DNA of 64,000 bases, taken from assembly GCA_017991555.1 (NCBI GenBank), contig JAGOQM010000006.1, forward strand, positions 62,001 to 126,000. The letters are read 5' to 3'. Source of the stretch: Neisseriaceae bacterium. GTDB lineage: Bacteria > Pseudomonadota > Gammaproteobacteria > Burkholderiales > Neisseriaceae. A model generated the notes under the pieces. It saw nothing but the letters and a program-made list of their open reading frames with translations. It did not search any database and had not been told where the DNA came from. Position numbers and translations under genes: made by a program. This document shows positions 54,604 to 63,961 of this stretch, one piece after another; the stretch's first letter is position 1, and every line of letters starts with the position of its first letter.

Positions 54604-55737
54604 ATGCTGCCCCTGCCCGAACTCACCCTATGGCTACGCGTTAGCCTCACCCCTTATTTAGGGCCCGTCGGCTTTCACGCCTTGCGCACCGCCTTTGGCA
54701 GCATGGCCGCCATTTTGGCCGCCGCCCCCCAAGACCTCATCCCCTACCTAAGCCCACAGCGGCGCCAGCAGGTCGCCTCGGGCCTCGCCTATGGCGCCAG
54801 CGATGCGGCGGTGCACGCTGCTTTGGCTTGGTTAGGCGCCGCCCCCAACCGCGCCATTCTGACCTTGCCCGATCGTCGCTACCCAGCGGCCCTAGCCCAC
54901 GATCCCATGCCTTCGCCGACCCTGTTTGCTCAGGGCGACTTGGCCAGCCTGCACCCCCCAGCCATCGCTTTAGTGGGCAGCCGCCATCCGACGCCACAGG
55001 GCCGTGACAATGCCCATCGCTTTGCCAAAGCCTTGGCCGAGCTTGAGATGACGGTGGTTTCTGGCTTTGCCGCCGGCATCGACACCGCCGCCCATGAAGG
55101 CGCCCTTGCCGCCAATGGCCGCACCATTGCCGTTTTGGGCACCGGCATTGACCGGGTTTATCCAGCACACAATCGCCGCTTGGTGGCGCCCATTGGCGAA
55201 CGCGGGCTACTGCTGTCTGAATACTCGCTGGGCACGGCGCCACTGCCTGCCAATTTCCCGCGCCGCAACCGTTTGATTGCCAGCCTGAGCTTGGCCACGC
55301 TGGTGGTCGAGGCGCGCCGCCATTCCGGCTCGCTAATCACGGCGCGGCTGGCGGCCGAACTCAACCGCGAAGTCATGGCCATCCCCGGCTCGATTCACAA
55401 CCCGGAAGCCAGTGGCTGTCATTATTTATTAAAACAGGGCGCAGCCTTAATTGAAAACATTCCGGACTTATTGGCAGAACTGCCCTTGTTTTTTAAGCCT
55501 TTAGCGCCATTTATAAGCCCAACCACCCCAACACCCCCTGCCACCACGCTGTTGCAGGCACCACCGGCCGAAACATTGGCTTTATTAAACGCCATGGGTT
55601 TTGATCCCGTCCATCCAGATGGTCTAACACAAAAACTTGGCATTCCTGCTGCAGATGTGTATGCTCAATTGCTGCAATTAGAGTTATCAGGTATCGTCCA
55701 CCCCATAGCAGGTGGTCGCTTTCAAAGACTTTCCTGA
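54604..55737 (+). CDS. dprA: DNA processing protein DprA
   Basis: DprA loads RecA on single-stranded DNA taken up during natural transformation. It has 377 residues: an N-terminal SAM-like helical region (1-90), a Rossmann fold with ALVGSRHPTPQG, SGFAAGIDTAAHEGAL and NFPRRNRLIASLS, and a C-terminal winged helix (about 315-377). AAGG lies eight bases before the ATG. It lies in the conserved dprA-smg-topA order. Its presence suggests, but does not prove, natural competence. Confidence 0.96.
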   Translation: MLPLPELTLWLRVSLTPYLGPVGFHALRTAFGSMAAILAAAPQDLIPYLSPQRRQQVASGLAYGASDAAVHAALAWLGAAPNRAILTLPDRRYPAALAHDPMPSPTLFAQGDLASLHPPAIALVGSRHPTPQGRDNAHRFAKALAELEMTVVSGFAAGIDTAAHEGALAANGRTIAVLGTGIDRVYPAHNRRLVAPIGERGLLLSEYSLGTAPLPANFPRRNRLIASLSLATLVVEARRHSGSLITARLAAELNREVMAIPGSIHNPEASGCHYLLKQGAALIENIPDLLAELPLFFKPLAPFISPTTPTPPATTLLQAPPAETLALLNAMGFDPVHPDGLTQKLGIPAADVYAQLLQLELSGIVHPIAGGRFQRLS

Positions 55738-55764
55738 AAATACAACTCATTAAGAGAATATAAT

Positions 55765-56223
55765 ATGTTTGAAGTGTTTACTTTTTTAATCGAAAACTTC
55801 CAGGATTTGGCCGATTGTCCGCCGCGCGAAGATTTGGGTGCGTATCTTGAGCACGCTGGTTTTGATCAAGTAGACATCGTGGAAGCTTTAGATTGGCTGG
55901 ATCGCTTGCGTCAGCCCCAAATCTTTGACTATCCCGCTTTGGAATTAAGCCACGGCATGCGCATCTATACCGCGGAAGAGCACGCTTATTTACCCGACGA
56001 CGTTTGGGGCTTGATGCAGTTTTTAGAAACTGAACAGGCCATTAACGCCCTACAGCGGGAAATCATCATTGATGCGCTGATGCAGTTGCCGCATGATGAA
56101 GTCACCCCTAAAAATACCAAGATGCTCACCCTCATCGTACTGTGGGCACAAGAATCGGAACTACCGGTCTTGATTGGCGATGAACTGCTGGCCGCCATTC
56201 AGGGCGAGCCTACCATGCAATAA
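55765..56223 (+). CDS. smg: Smg family protein (DUF494)
   Basis: This 152-residue acidic protein starts MFEVFTFLIENFQ and contains LEHAGFDQVDIVEALDWLD, both typical of Smg (157 residues in E. coli). Its function is not established; it is always found between dprA and topA in this kind of locus. Confidence 0.93.
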   Translation: MFEVFTFLIENFQDLADCPPREDLGAYLEHAGFDQVDIVEALDWLDRLRQPQIFDYPALELSHGMRIYTAEEHAYLPDDVWGLMQFLETEQAINALQREIIIDALMQLPHDEVTPKNTKMLTLIVLWAQESELPVLIGDELLAAIQGEPTMQ

Positions 56224-56228
56224 CTTTT

Positions 56229-56252
56229 GATTGTCTTTAGGACAATCTTTTT
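56229..56252 (+). terminator. Candidate terminator between smg and topA
   Basis: GATTGTC (56229-56235) and GACAATC (56241-56247) enclose loop TTTAG and are followed by TTTTT. The stem is short and A/T-rich, so termination may be partial. It starts six bases after the smg stop. Confidence 0.55.
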
Positions 56253-56270
56253 ATATCGGTTACAGAGTAT

Positions 56271-58574
56271 ATGTCTAAAAACTTATTAATTGTCGAGTCG
56301 CCTTCTAAGGCCAAAACATTAAAAAAATACTTGGGCAGTGACTTTGAAGTCTTGGCTTCATACGGTCACGTGCGCGACTTGGTGCCTAAAACGGGCGCTG
56401 TGGACCCAGACAACGATTTCAAAATGAAATATCAGCTGGTGAGCCGCAACAGCAAGCACGTTGACGCCATCGTCAGCGCCGCCAAAGAAGCCGAAAACCT
56501 TTATCTGGCCACTGACCCGGATAGGGAAGGTGAGGCCATCTCTTGGCACCTACAAGAAATCATCGGCAGCAAAAAGAACCTCAAACACCTTAAGCCTTTG
56601 CGCGTGGTGTTCCATGAGGTGACCAAAAACGCGGTGTTAGAGGCCATTGCCAATCCGCGCGAACTGTCTTTAGATTTGGTAGACGCGCAACAGGCGCGCC
56701 GTGCCCTAGACTATTTGGTCGGTTTTAACCTGTCGCCGCTGCTGTGGAAAAAGATCCGCCGTGGCCTGTCCGCTGGCCGTGTTCAAAGCCCTGCTTTGCG
56801 CTTGATCTGCGAACGTGAAAATGAAATTAAAGCGTTTGAAACCCAAGAATATTGGTCGATGCACTTTGACAGCCACAAAGGCCGTCAAAAGTTCACCGCC
56901 AAGCTGACCCACTTTAAGGGCGACAAACTAGACCAATTTGCGATGGGCACCGAAGCCGATCAGCAAACGGTTTTGGATCAGTTGACCGGTAAAGAAGCCG
57001 TGGTCAGCACCATCGAAAAGAAAAAGCGTACCCGTAATCCGGCCGCACCGTTTACCACCTCGACCCTGCAACAAGAGGGTGTGCGTAAGCTGGGCATGAC
57101 CACCGATCGCACCATGCGCACCGCGCAGCAACTGTATGAGGGCATCGACGTGGGCCAAGGCGCCACCGGTTTGATTACCTATATGCGTACCGACTCGGTG
57201 ACCTTGGCGGCAGAAGCCTTGACCGAAATTCGCCACTACATCGAAAACAAGATGGACGGCGACTATCTGCCAAAAACCCCGAACACCTATAAAACCCGTG
57301 CGCAAAATGCCCAAGAGGCGCACGAGGCGATTCGCCCTACTTCGGTGTATCGCACCCCAGATGCCGTCAAGCCGTTTTTGACCGCCGACCAATTTCGTTT
57401 ATACCAAATGATTTGGAAACGCACCGTGGCCAGCCAAATGGCCAAGGCCAAGTTTGACACCACCAGCGTCGACATCAACATGGGCGATGGCGTGTTCCGC
57501 GTGACCGGTCAAGTGATGACCTTCGCCGGCTTCTTGGCCGTGTACGAAGAAGACGTGGACGACAACAGCGACAAAGAAGATCAGGCCAAGCTACCGGCCC
57601 TGAACGAAGGCGACGTGTTGCCGGTAGACAAGCTCTACGGCGAGCAGCACTTTACCCAACCGCCACCACGCTTCTCGGAAGCCTCTTTGGTTAAATCGCT
57701 GGAAGAATTTGGCATTGGCCGTCCGTCGACCTACGCCAGCATTATTTCGACCCTAAAAGACCGCGAATACGTGACCGTGGATCAGAAGCGCTTCTTGCCC
57801 ACCGACACCGGCGACATTGTGAACAAGTTTTTGACCGAACATTTCGGCCAGTACGTGGACTACAACTTTACCGCCAAGCTAGAAAACCAGCTGGACGAGA
57901 TTGCCAAGGGCGAACGCAAGTGGATCCCGGTGATGGAAAAATTCTGGGACGGCTTTCACAAGCAGGTCAAAGAAAAAGAAGACATCCCGCGCGCGGAAAT
58001 CACCACCGAAATGTTGGAAGAGGTGTGTCCGAAGTGTAACGCTCATCCGCTGATGATCCGCTTTGGCAAACGCGGCCGCTTTATTGGCTGTTCTGGCTAC
58101 CCTGAGTGTGACTACACCCGTGACGTCAACGCCACCGCCGAAGAGGCCGCTAAAGAAGCGGAAGAGCCGACCGTGGTGGAAGGCCGTACCTGCCCCAAAT
58201 GCGAAAGCGAACTGGTGTACAAAAAAGGCCGCTACGGTAAGTTTATTGGCTGTAGCAATTACCCTAAGTGTAAGCACATCGAGCCTTTGGAAAAACCCAA
58301 AGACACCGGTATTGACTGTCCTGAGTGTAAAAAAGGCCATTTGATCGAGCGTAAAAGCCGCTACGGCAAACTGTTCTACAGCTGCGAAACCTACCCGACG
58401 TGTAAATACGCCACCTGGAACCCGCCGATTGAAGAACCTTGCCCACAGTGTGCCTGGCCGATCTTGACCATCAAAACCACCAAGCGTCGCGGCACGGAAA
58501 AGGTTTGCCCACAGAAAGAATGTGGCTACGCCGAACAAATCGAACCCCCTGAGGGCAAAAAAGAAGAAGCTTAA
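56271..58574 (+). CDS. topA: DNA topoisomerase I
   Basis: This type IA topoisomerase relaxes negative supercoils. It has 767 residues. The Toprim domain has VESPSKAKT and TDPDREGE (81-88). The active-site Tyr304 is in GLITYMRTDSV. Four C-terminal zinc ribbons start at CPKC-NAHP, CPKC-ESEL, CPEC-KKGH and CPQC-AWPI, with paired cysteines 18-22 residues later. A strong terminator follows. Confidence 0.98.
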   Translation: MSKNLLIVESPSKAKTLKKYLGSDFEVLASYGHVRDLVPKTGAVDPDNDFKMKYQLVSRNSKHVDAIVSAAKEAENLYLATDPDREGEAISWHLQEIIGSKKNLKHLKPLRVVFHEVTKNAVLEAIANPRELSLDLVDAQQARRALDYLVGFNLSPLLWKKIRRGLSAGRVQSPALRLICERENEIKAFETQEYWSMHFDSHKGRQKFTAKLTHFKGDKLDQFAMGTEADQQTVLDQLTGKEAVVSTIEKKKRTRNPAAPFTTSTLQQEGVRKLGMTTDRTMRTAQQLYEGIDVGQGATGLITYMRTDSVTLAAEALTEIRHYIENKMDGDYLPKTPNTYKTRAQNAQEAHEAIRPTSVYRTPDAVKPFLTADQFRLYQMIWKRTVASQMAKAKFDTTSVDINMGDGVFRVTGQVMTFAGFLAVYEEDVDDNSDKEDQAKLPALNEGDVLPVDKLYGEQHFTQPPPRFSEASLVKSLEEFGIGRPSTYASIISTLKDREYVTVDQKRFLPTDTGDIVNKFLTEHFGQYVDYNFTAKLENQLDEIAKGERKWIPVMEKFWDGFHKQVKEKEDIPRAEITTEMLEEVCPKCNAHPLMIRFGKRGRFIGCSGYPECDYTRDVNATAEEAAKEAEEPTVVEGRTCPKCESELVYKKGRYGKFIGCSNYPKCKHIEPLEKPKDTGIDCPECKKGHLIERKSRYGKLFYSCETYPTCKYATWNPPIEEPCPQCAWPILTIKTTKRRGTEKVCPQKECGYAEQIEPPEGKKEEA

Positions 58575-58589
58575 ACCCTTCTTCCCACC

Positions 58590-58625
58590 AAAAAACCAGA
58601 GTGCGCACCGCCCTCTGGTTTTTTT
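58590..58625. terminator. Terminator after topA
   Basis: AAAAACCAGAG (58591-58601) pairs with CTCTGGTTTTT (58613-58623), with an 11-base loop and T-run. The preceding A's allow reverse use. It lies 15 bases past topA. Confidence 0.9.
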
Positions 58626-58712
58626 ACGCATTCAGGCCCATAATCCTGAAGGACGGACGAACCTGCCGCTATGGCCTTTCTTTAACGACGACACACACAG
58701 ATAGACCCTACC

Positions 58713-59858
58713 ATGATCGACAATATTTCTTCTTTGCAAGACGCCCAAACCATCATCATCAAGGTGGGCTCCAGCCTGGTCACCAATGAGGGTGAAGGCG
58801 TAGACCTCGTGGCTTTAAACAATTGGGCGGCGCAAATTGCGGCGCTTAAAAACATGGGCAAAAAAGTGGTGTTGGTGTCCAGCGGCGCCATTGCCGAGGG
58901 CTTGAAGCGCCTGCAATGGCAGGTTCGGCCCAAGGCCATTAACGAATTACAGGCCGCGGCGGCGGTGGGCCAAATGGGCCTGGCGCAGGCCTACGAACAG
59001 GTGTTTTCAAAACAGGGCATTCAAACCGCCCAGATTTTGCTGACCCATGAAGACCTGGCCGACCGCACCCGTTACCTCAACGCCAAAAGCACGCTGAAAA
59101 CGCTGCTAGACCTGAACATTTTGCCGATCATTAATGAAAACGACACGGTGACCACCACCGAAATTAAGCTGGGCGACAACGACACCCTCGGCGCCTTGGT
59201 GACCAATCTTTTGGAAGCCGACGCCTTGGTCATTCTAACCGACCAGGTGGGCCTGTTTGATTCTGACCCCCGCAAGAACCCAGACGCCAAGTTCATCAGC
59301 CACGCGCAGGCAGGCTTGCCCGAATTAGAGCAAATGGCGGGCGGCGCTGGCTCTAGCGTGGGCACCGGCGGTATGTACACCAAGATCATTGCGGCGAAAC
59401 GGGCTGCGGTCAGTGGCGCGGCCACGGTGATTGCCTCTGGGCATGAGGCCAATGTGTTGGTGCGATTGGCCCAGGGCGAGGCCATCGGCACCTTCCTCAG
59501 CCCCAGCAAAACCCGGCTTAACGCGCGCCAGCAGTGGTTGATGAGCCATCTGCACGTGTCTGGTCAAATCAGCATCGACCAAGGCGCAACCTTGGCCTTG
59601 ATTCAAAAACACTCGAGCCTGCTGCCCATCGGGGCGGTGAGCGTGAGCGGTGATTTTTTACGCGGGGAAGTGATTGCCATCCTCAACCCCAATGGCGAAG
59701 AAATCGCGCGAGGCTTGGTTAATTACAGCGCCCAAGAGGCGCGTAAGCTGTGCCGCACGCCATCCCATCAGATTGAAGCCAAGCTGGGCTATTGTGCCGA
59801 AGAAGAGCTGGTGCATCGTGATAACTTGGTGATGCGGCTAGCCTACAGAGGCGATTAA
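58713..59858 (+). CDS. proB: Glutamate 5-kinase
   Basis: This enzyme performs the first step of proline synthesis, ATP-dependent phosphorylation of glutamate. It has 381 residues. The amino acid kinase domain (about 12-260) has [28 protein letters not shown] and [15 protein letters not shown]. The C-terminal PUA domain (about 285-375) contains [17 protein letters not shown]. No proA is adjacent, so the operon differs from E. coli. Confidence 0.97.
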   Translation: MIDNISSLQDAQTIIIKVGSSLVTNEGEGVDLVALNNWAAQIAALKNMGKKVVLVSSGAIAEGLKRLQWQVRPKAINELQAAAAVGQMGLAQAYEQVFSKQGIQTAQILLTHEDLADRTRYLNAKSTLKTLLDLNILPIINENDTVTTTEIKLGDNDTLGALVTNLLEADALVILTDQVGLFDSDPRKNPDAKFISHAQAGLPELEQMAGGAGSSVGTGGMYTKIIAAKRAAVSGAATVIASGHEANVLVRLAQGEAIGTFLSPSKTRLNARQQWLMSHLHVSGQISIDQGATLALIQKHSSLLPIGAVSVSGDFLRGEVIAILNPNGEEIARGLVNYSAQEARKLCRTPSHQIEAKLGYCAEEELVHRDNLVMRLAYRGD

Positions 59859-59907
59859 ACGTGGCCTAGCCACCCTTTGTGACAAAGGCCAAAAGGCCAG
59901 CGGGCGT

Positions 59908-59926
59908 TTGTCACAATACCGTCACA
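59908..59926 (+). promoter_or_regulatory. Pho-box-like repeat upstream of phoB
   Basis: TTGTCACAATACCGTCACA contains two TGTCA/CGTCA units 11 bases apart, the layout of the enteric Pho box. It ends 45 bases before the phoB ATG, where PhoB would act on its own gene. Just upstream at 59874-59888 a CCTTTGT-G-ACAAAGG palindrome repeats the same TTTGTCACAA core on the other strand. Confidence 0.6.
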
Positions 59927-59971
59927 TAAAGCAGTTAAGCTAACCGCAACAAGATCTTTTAAGGAAGCACC

Positions 59972-60670
59972 ATGTCTGTCACCGTACTGGTAGTGGAAGA
60001 TGAAGCGGCCATTATGACGCTGATTAAGTTTACCCTTAGCCAAGCTGGGTTTACCGTTTTGGCCGCTGAAAGCATTGAAGAAGCGCAACCGCTATTGGCC
60101 CAAAGTTTACCGGATGTGGTCCTACTGGACTGGATGTTGCCGGGCATGTCGGGCGTGCAGTTTACCAAGCAGCTGCGCCAAGACCCGCGCAGCAAAGATT
60201 TACCGATCATCTTACTCACCGCGCGCGGCGATGAGTTGGACAAAGAGCAAGGCCTAAACGGCGGCGCCGATGATTATTTGACCAAGCCATTCTCACCGCG
60301 TGAGCTGGTGGCGCGCATCAACGCCCTGTTGCGCCGCCGGGCGCCGCAAAAAACCGACACCTCGGTGCACATCGACGCCCTCACCTTAGACCCCACTGAA
60401 CACGTGGTGACCGCCCACGGCAAAGTGTTGCCATTTGGCCCAACGGAATTTAAATTACTGCATTTCTTCATGACCCACACAGAACGCGTGTACTCACGTC
60501 GGCAGCTGTTAGATTTAGTTTGGGGAGATCATGTCTTCGTTGAAGAGCGGACCGTCGACGTCCACATTCGGCGCTTGCGTAAGGCCTTGGCCGAAGGCGG
60601 CTATGAACACCTGATTCAGACCGTACGGGGTGCAGGCTACCGCCTATCCACCAAAGCCCAGACATTATGA
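59972..60670 (+). CDS. phoB: Phosphate-regulon response regulator PhoB
   Basis: This 232-residue OmpR-type regulator has a receiver domain with Asp10/Asp53 and an LTARGDELDK switch region, and a C-terminal winged helix with RTVDVHIRRLRKAL and RGAGYRLS. AAGGA is seven bases upstream. The Pho-box-like repeat suggests autoregulation. It overlaps phoR by four bases. Confidence 0.94.
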   Translation: MSVTVLVVEDEAAIMTLIKFTLSQAGFTVLAAESIEEAQPLLAQSLPDVVLLDWMLPGMSGVQFTKQLRQDPRSKDLPIILLTARGDELDKEQGLNGGADDYLTKPFSPRELVARINALLRRRAPQKTDTSVHIDALTLDPTEHVVTAHGKVLPFGPTEFKLLHFFMTHTERVYSRRQLLDLVWGDHVFVEERTVDVHIRRLRKALAEGGYEHLIQTVRGAGYRLSTKAQTL

Positions 60671-61989
60671 TCAACCGCTTTTTTTTAAAGAATTTACTCA
60701 CGCTGGGGCTGTGCTTGATTCCGCCCTTCATCGTGGGCGCCCATACTGGCGACAGCGAAACCGCGCTGTGGCTGTTCATCGTGCTTTTGGCCACGTGGCT
60801 ATTGGGCCACCTCTACCAAATTGGGCTGCTGATTAAGTGGCTGAAACGCCCCAAAGTGCGCAGCGTGCCGCGCGGCATTGGCACCTGGCGCCCCATCTTC
60901 GCCACCTTGCTGCGCCAAACCAAAAGTCGTAAACGCCGTAAGCAAAAGCTGAGTACGGCTTTATTGCGTTTTAATGCCGCCGCCGAGGCGATGCCCAACG
61001 GCGTGATCATTTTAGACAAAGACGGCCGCATTGAATGGTTTAACCAGCTGGCGCTGACCCACTTTAACCTGGACCGCAGCGCCGACACCAAGGGCATTTT
61101 AAAGAATCTGATTCGGGCGCCTGAATTTCACGCTTTTTTAGAGCAGCCTTTGGTGGCCGAAAACCAGCTCAAGCTGACCTTGCCTAAAGGGCCCTATCTG
61201 GAACGGGTGCTACAGATCAGCCTCACCCCGTTTGACGGCAGCTATCGGCTGCTGATTAGCCAAGACTTAACCGACTTAGAACAGCTGCACGCCACCCGCA
61301 CCGACTTCATTGCCAACGTGTCCCACGAGCTGCGCACCCCGCTGACCGTGATCAACGGCTTTTTAGAAACCATGGCCGACCTACCCGACCTAGACAAGGC
61401 GCAGCAGCAAGAATTTATTGGCCTGATGCAGTCGGAAGCCACGCGCATGCACAGCCTGGTGAGCGATTTACTGACGCTGTCGCGCTTGGAAAACAAGCAG
61501 GAATTTCAAGACACCGAAACCATTAATCTGTCGGCGCTGGTGGCGCAAATCGTGCAAAACACCAAGAACTTATCTCAAGGTCAACACACCATTACCGCCA
61601 AAATTGAACCCGACCTATGGGTAGAAGGCAGCCAAAGCGATTTGTATGCGGCCCTCAGCAACTTAACCTTTAACGCCGTTCGCTATACGCCAGTTCAGGG
61701 TGAGATTGAAGTGTTGCTGAATAAGAAAGGCCAAGACGCTTACTTTTCGGTCAGCGACACCGGCATGGGCATCGCGCAAGAACACCTGTCTCGCCTTACC
61801 GAACGCTTTTATCGCGTTGATACTGGCCGCACCCGCAAGCAAGGCGGCACTGGCCTTGGCCTGGCGATTACCAAACACGTTTTGGCGCTGCATCAGGCCG
61901 AGTTAAAGATGGTCAGCATCTTGGGCAAGGGCAGTACCTTCAGTACCCGCTTGAAGCGGTGCACCACCCCCAACGCGACCGAGGACTAA
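60667..61989 (+). CDS. phoR: Phosphate-regulon sensor kinase PhoR
   Basis: The 440-residue inner-membrane kinase has two N-terminal membrane segments (about 8-25 and 33-52) with almost no periplasmic loop, then a basic linker. PAS is at about 100-200, HisKA has His220 in NVSHELRTPLTVI, and HATPase has DTGMGIAQEHL and GGTGLGLAITK. The architecture is that of PhoR, which senses phosphate indirectly through Pst/PhoU. pst and phoU are not in the window. Confidence 0.93.
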   Translation: MINRFFLKNLLTLGLCLIPPFIVGAHTGDSETALWLFIVLLATWLLGHLYQIGLLIKWLKRPKVRSVPRGIGTWRPIFATLLRQTKSRKRRKQKLSTALLRFNAAAEAMPNGVIILDKDGRIEWFNQLALTHFNLDRSADTKGILKNLIRAPEFHAFLEQPLVAENQLKLTLPKGPYLERVLQISLTPFDGSYRLLISQDLTDLEQLHATRTDFIANVSHELRTPLTVINGFLETMADLPDLDKAQQQEFIGLMQSEATRMHSLVSDLLTLSRLENKQEFQDTETINLSALVAQIVQNTKNLSQGQHTITAKIEPDLWVEGSQSDLYAALSNLTFNAVRYTPVQGEIEVLLNKKGQDAYFSVSDTGMGIAQEHLSRLTERFYRVDTGRTRKQGGTGLGLAITKHVLALHQAELKMVSILGKGSTFSTRLKRCTTPNATED

Positions 61990-62009
61990 CCTGCCGCTTT
62001 ACTGCTTAT

Positions 62010-62050
62010 AGGCCTTTCTAGACGCTGTCCAACCGCGCCCAGAAAGGCCT
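62010..62050. terminator. Candidate bidirectional terminator between phoR and the tetR-type gene
   Basis: AGGCCTTTCT (62010-62019) and AGAAAGGCCT (62041-62050) are perfect complements around a 21-base loop. The T-run is weak on both sides. Its right arm touches the stop of the minus-strand regulator gene. Confidence 0.5.
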
Positions 62051-62667
62051 TAATCATTGGTGGTTGCGCCGGTGGCTTGGTCACCGCGAAAACCGGCCAA
62101 CATGCGGCGATACAAGGCTTGCGACTCCACCAATGCGGTTTCTGCCGAGGCGACTCGGCCAATCCTGAAAGACGCTTCCATCAGCGCCCCATTCAGCATG
62201 GTGGCCTGCATCTCCACCGGCGCAGGCATGAGGATGCCTTCTGCCTGTAGCTGTTGCAGCAGGCTTTGCAACGACAGCACGCAGCCTCGGCGGCTGGCCT
62301 CTAAGTCATCGGCGCTGAGCACCGCTGGCGCATCGCGCAACAAAATTCGTTGCACTTCTGGCTCTAGGCTCATGGCCAAATATTCATCGCAGCGGGCCAA
62401 CAAGGCCATCCATGCGCTGGGCTGGGCGGCTGCGAGGGCGTCTAAACGCTGATTTAATGCTTCATCTAAAACCAACGCCACGGCCAAAAAAAGCCCTTCT
62501 TTGTTGCCAAAGTGGTGATAGAGCGCGCCGCGGGTGAGGCCTGCGGCGGCGGTTAATTCGTCCATCACCGTGTCGGCATAGCCTTTTTCGGTGAACCACT
62601 GGCGGGCGGTGGCCAACAGTTTGGTGCGCGTTTCCTGCTTGGTTTCAGCGCGGGTTTTACGGGTCAT
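62050..62667 (-). CDS. TetR/AcrR-family transcriptional repressor
   Basis: This 205-residue repressor has an N-terminal HTH containing MDELTAAAGLTRGALYHHFG and the following KEGLF, the TetR signature. The C-terminal helical domain is variable and binds an unknown ligand. ATG 62667 has GAGG eight bases upstream. It is divergent from an MFS transporter and shares the 29-bp operator between them, so repression of the pump and of itself is very likely. Confidence 0.93.
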   Translation of the reverse strand: MTRKTRAETKQETRTKLLATARQWFTEKGYADTVMDELTAAAGLTRGALYHHFGNKEGLFLAVALVLDEALNQRLDALAAAQPSAWMALLARCDEYLAMSLEPEVQRILLRDAPAVLSADDLEASRRGCVLSLQSLLQQLQAEGILMPAPVEMQATMLNGALMEASFRIGRVASAETALVESQALYRRMLAGFRGDQATGATTND

Positions 62668-62697
62668 CGGTTTACCTCTATCAGAAGGGGCACATTT

Positions 62698-62726
62698 TAA
62701 TTGACATACACCGCGTATGTCAATTA
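62698..62726. promoter_or_regulatory. Perfect TetR-type operator containing both divergent -35 boxes
   Basis: TAATTGACATAC (62698-62709), ACCGC, GTATGTCAATTA (62715-62726): a perfect 12+5+12 inverted repeat. Each arm contains TTGACA, one per strand. On the minus strand TAAAAT lies 18 bases after its TTGACA; on the plus strand a weaker TACAGT lies at the same spacing. One bound dimer pair would block both promoters. Confidence 0.88.
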
Positions 62727-62770
62727 CAGTGGCGGACGATTCCTTCTCTTCTTTTATTTTTGGAGCCAGC

Positions 62771-63961
62771 ATGGCTAATCCATACAGTATTTTATTTCAA
62801 AAACCGGGTACTAAGGCGTTTTCCAGCGCGGGCTTTTTTGCCCGCATGCCCTTATCCATGACCGGTATTGGCATCATTACCATGCTGTCGCAGACGCATG
62901 ACTCCTATTGGCTGGCGGGCGCCGTGGCGGCCACGTTTGCTTTTTCTATGGCCATTTTGGCGCCGCAGATTTCACGCGCGGTCGACCGCGTTGGCCAAAG
63001 TAAAATCTTACCTTGGGTCACCTTGGTGTGCGTGCTGGCGCTCATTGCTTTGTTTGCCGCCACCCGCTTTAACGCGCCGCAGTGGACGCTGTACCTATTT
63101 GCCGCTTTGGCCGGCTGTATGCCCAGCATGTCGGCCATGGTGCGGGCCCGCTGGACCCAGCTTTATCGCGGTAGCTCGAAGCTGCACACCGCCTTCTCGT
63201 TCGAATCGGTGCTGGATGAAATTTGCTTCATCGTGGGGCCGCCGATTTCGGTGGGCCTGAGCGTGGCGCTGTTCCCCGAAGCGGGCATTGTGGTGGCTGC
63301 GCTGCTGCTGGCCGTGGGCGTGTACGTGTTTGTGTCCCAAAAAGCCACCGAGCCGCCGATAATGAACGCCAATGAGCCTCGAGGCCACTCGGTGCTGACG
63401 CTGAATTCGGTCAAAATTTTGGTGTTGGCGCTGATCGCCTTGGGCACCATTGTCGGCACCATCGACGTGATTGCGGTGGCCTTTGCCAAAGAACAAGGCC
63501 AGCCCGCCGCGGCCAGCTTGGTGCTGTCGGCCTACGCTTTAAGCTCCTGCATTGCGGGCCTGGTTTTTGGCACCTTAAAAATCAAAACACCGCTGCCGAC
63601 GCTGTTCCTGTGGGCCTCGCTGGCAACGGCCCTCACCGCGATTCCGTTCTTTTTTGCCAGCGACATTTGGTTCTTATCGGGCGTGGTATTCGTGGCCGGT
63701 ATTTTCTTCTCCCCCACCATGATCATCGCCATGGGCCTGGTGCAGAAAATCGTGCCCGAAGCCAAACTAACCGAGGGTCTGACCTGGATGGTCACCGGCT
63801 TGGGCATTGGCGTGGCCGTTGGCGCGGCTATTGCCGGTTCGGTCATCGACCAGTTTGGCACCACCAGCGCCTTCGGCATCACCCTTTTTGCTGGTCTAGT
63901 GGTGTTATTGGTGGCCTACTTTGGCCAGCGCCTGCTGCGCGATGGCATTCACATCGGCTAA
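62771..63961 (+). CDS. MFS transporter, probable drug/metabolite efflux
   Basis: The 396-residue transporter has 12 predicted hydrophobic segments. Between helices 2 and 3 the loop reads APQISRAVDRVGQSKILPW, a variant of MFS motif A. ATG 62771 has GGAG seven bases upstream. The adjacent TetR-type repressor and shared operator point to an inducible efflux pump. The substrate is unknown. It seems complete, and the downstream sequence begins a terminator-like AAAAAAGCCGCGC at the window edge. Confidence 0.88.
   Translation: MANPYSILFQKPGTKAFSSAGFFARMPLSMTGIGIITMLSQTHDSYWLAGAVAATFAFSMAILAPQISRAVDRVGQSKILPWVTLVCVLALIALFAATRFNAPQWTLYLFAALAGCMPSMSAMVRARWTQLYRGSSKLHTAFSFESVLDEICFIVGPPISVGLSVALFPEAGIVVAALLLAVGVYVFVSQKATEPPIMNANEPRGHSVLTLNSVKILVLALIALGTIVGTIDVIAVAFAKEQGQPAAASLVLSAYALSSCIAGLVFGTLKIKTPLPTLFLWASLATALTAIPFFFASDIWFLSGVVFVAGIFFSPTMIIAMGLVQKIVPEAKLTEGLTWMVTGLGIGVAVGAAIAGSVIDQFGTTSAFGITLFAGLVVLLVAYFGQRLLRDGIHIG

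Noticed and set aside
57879..58631. 250-codon minus-strand frame opposite the topA zinc ribbons
   Set aside because: Phe-rich shadow of the Lys/Glu codons of topA; the plus strand is unambiguous.
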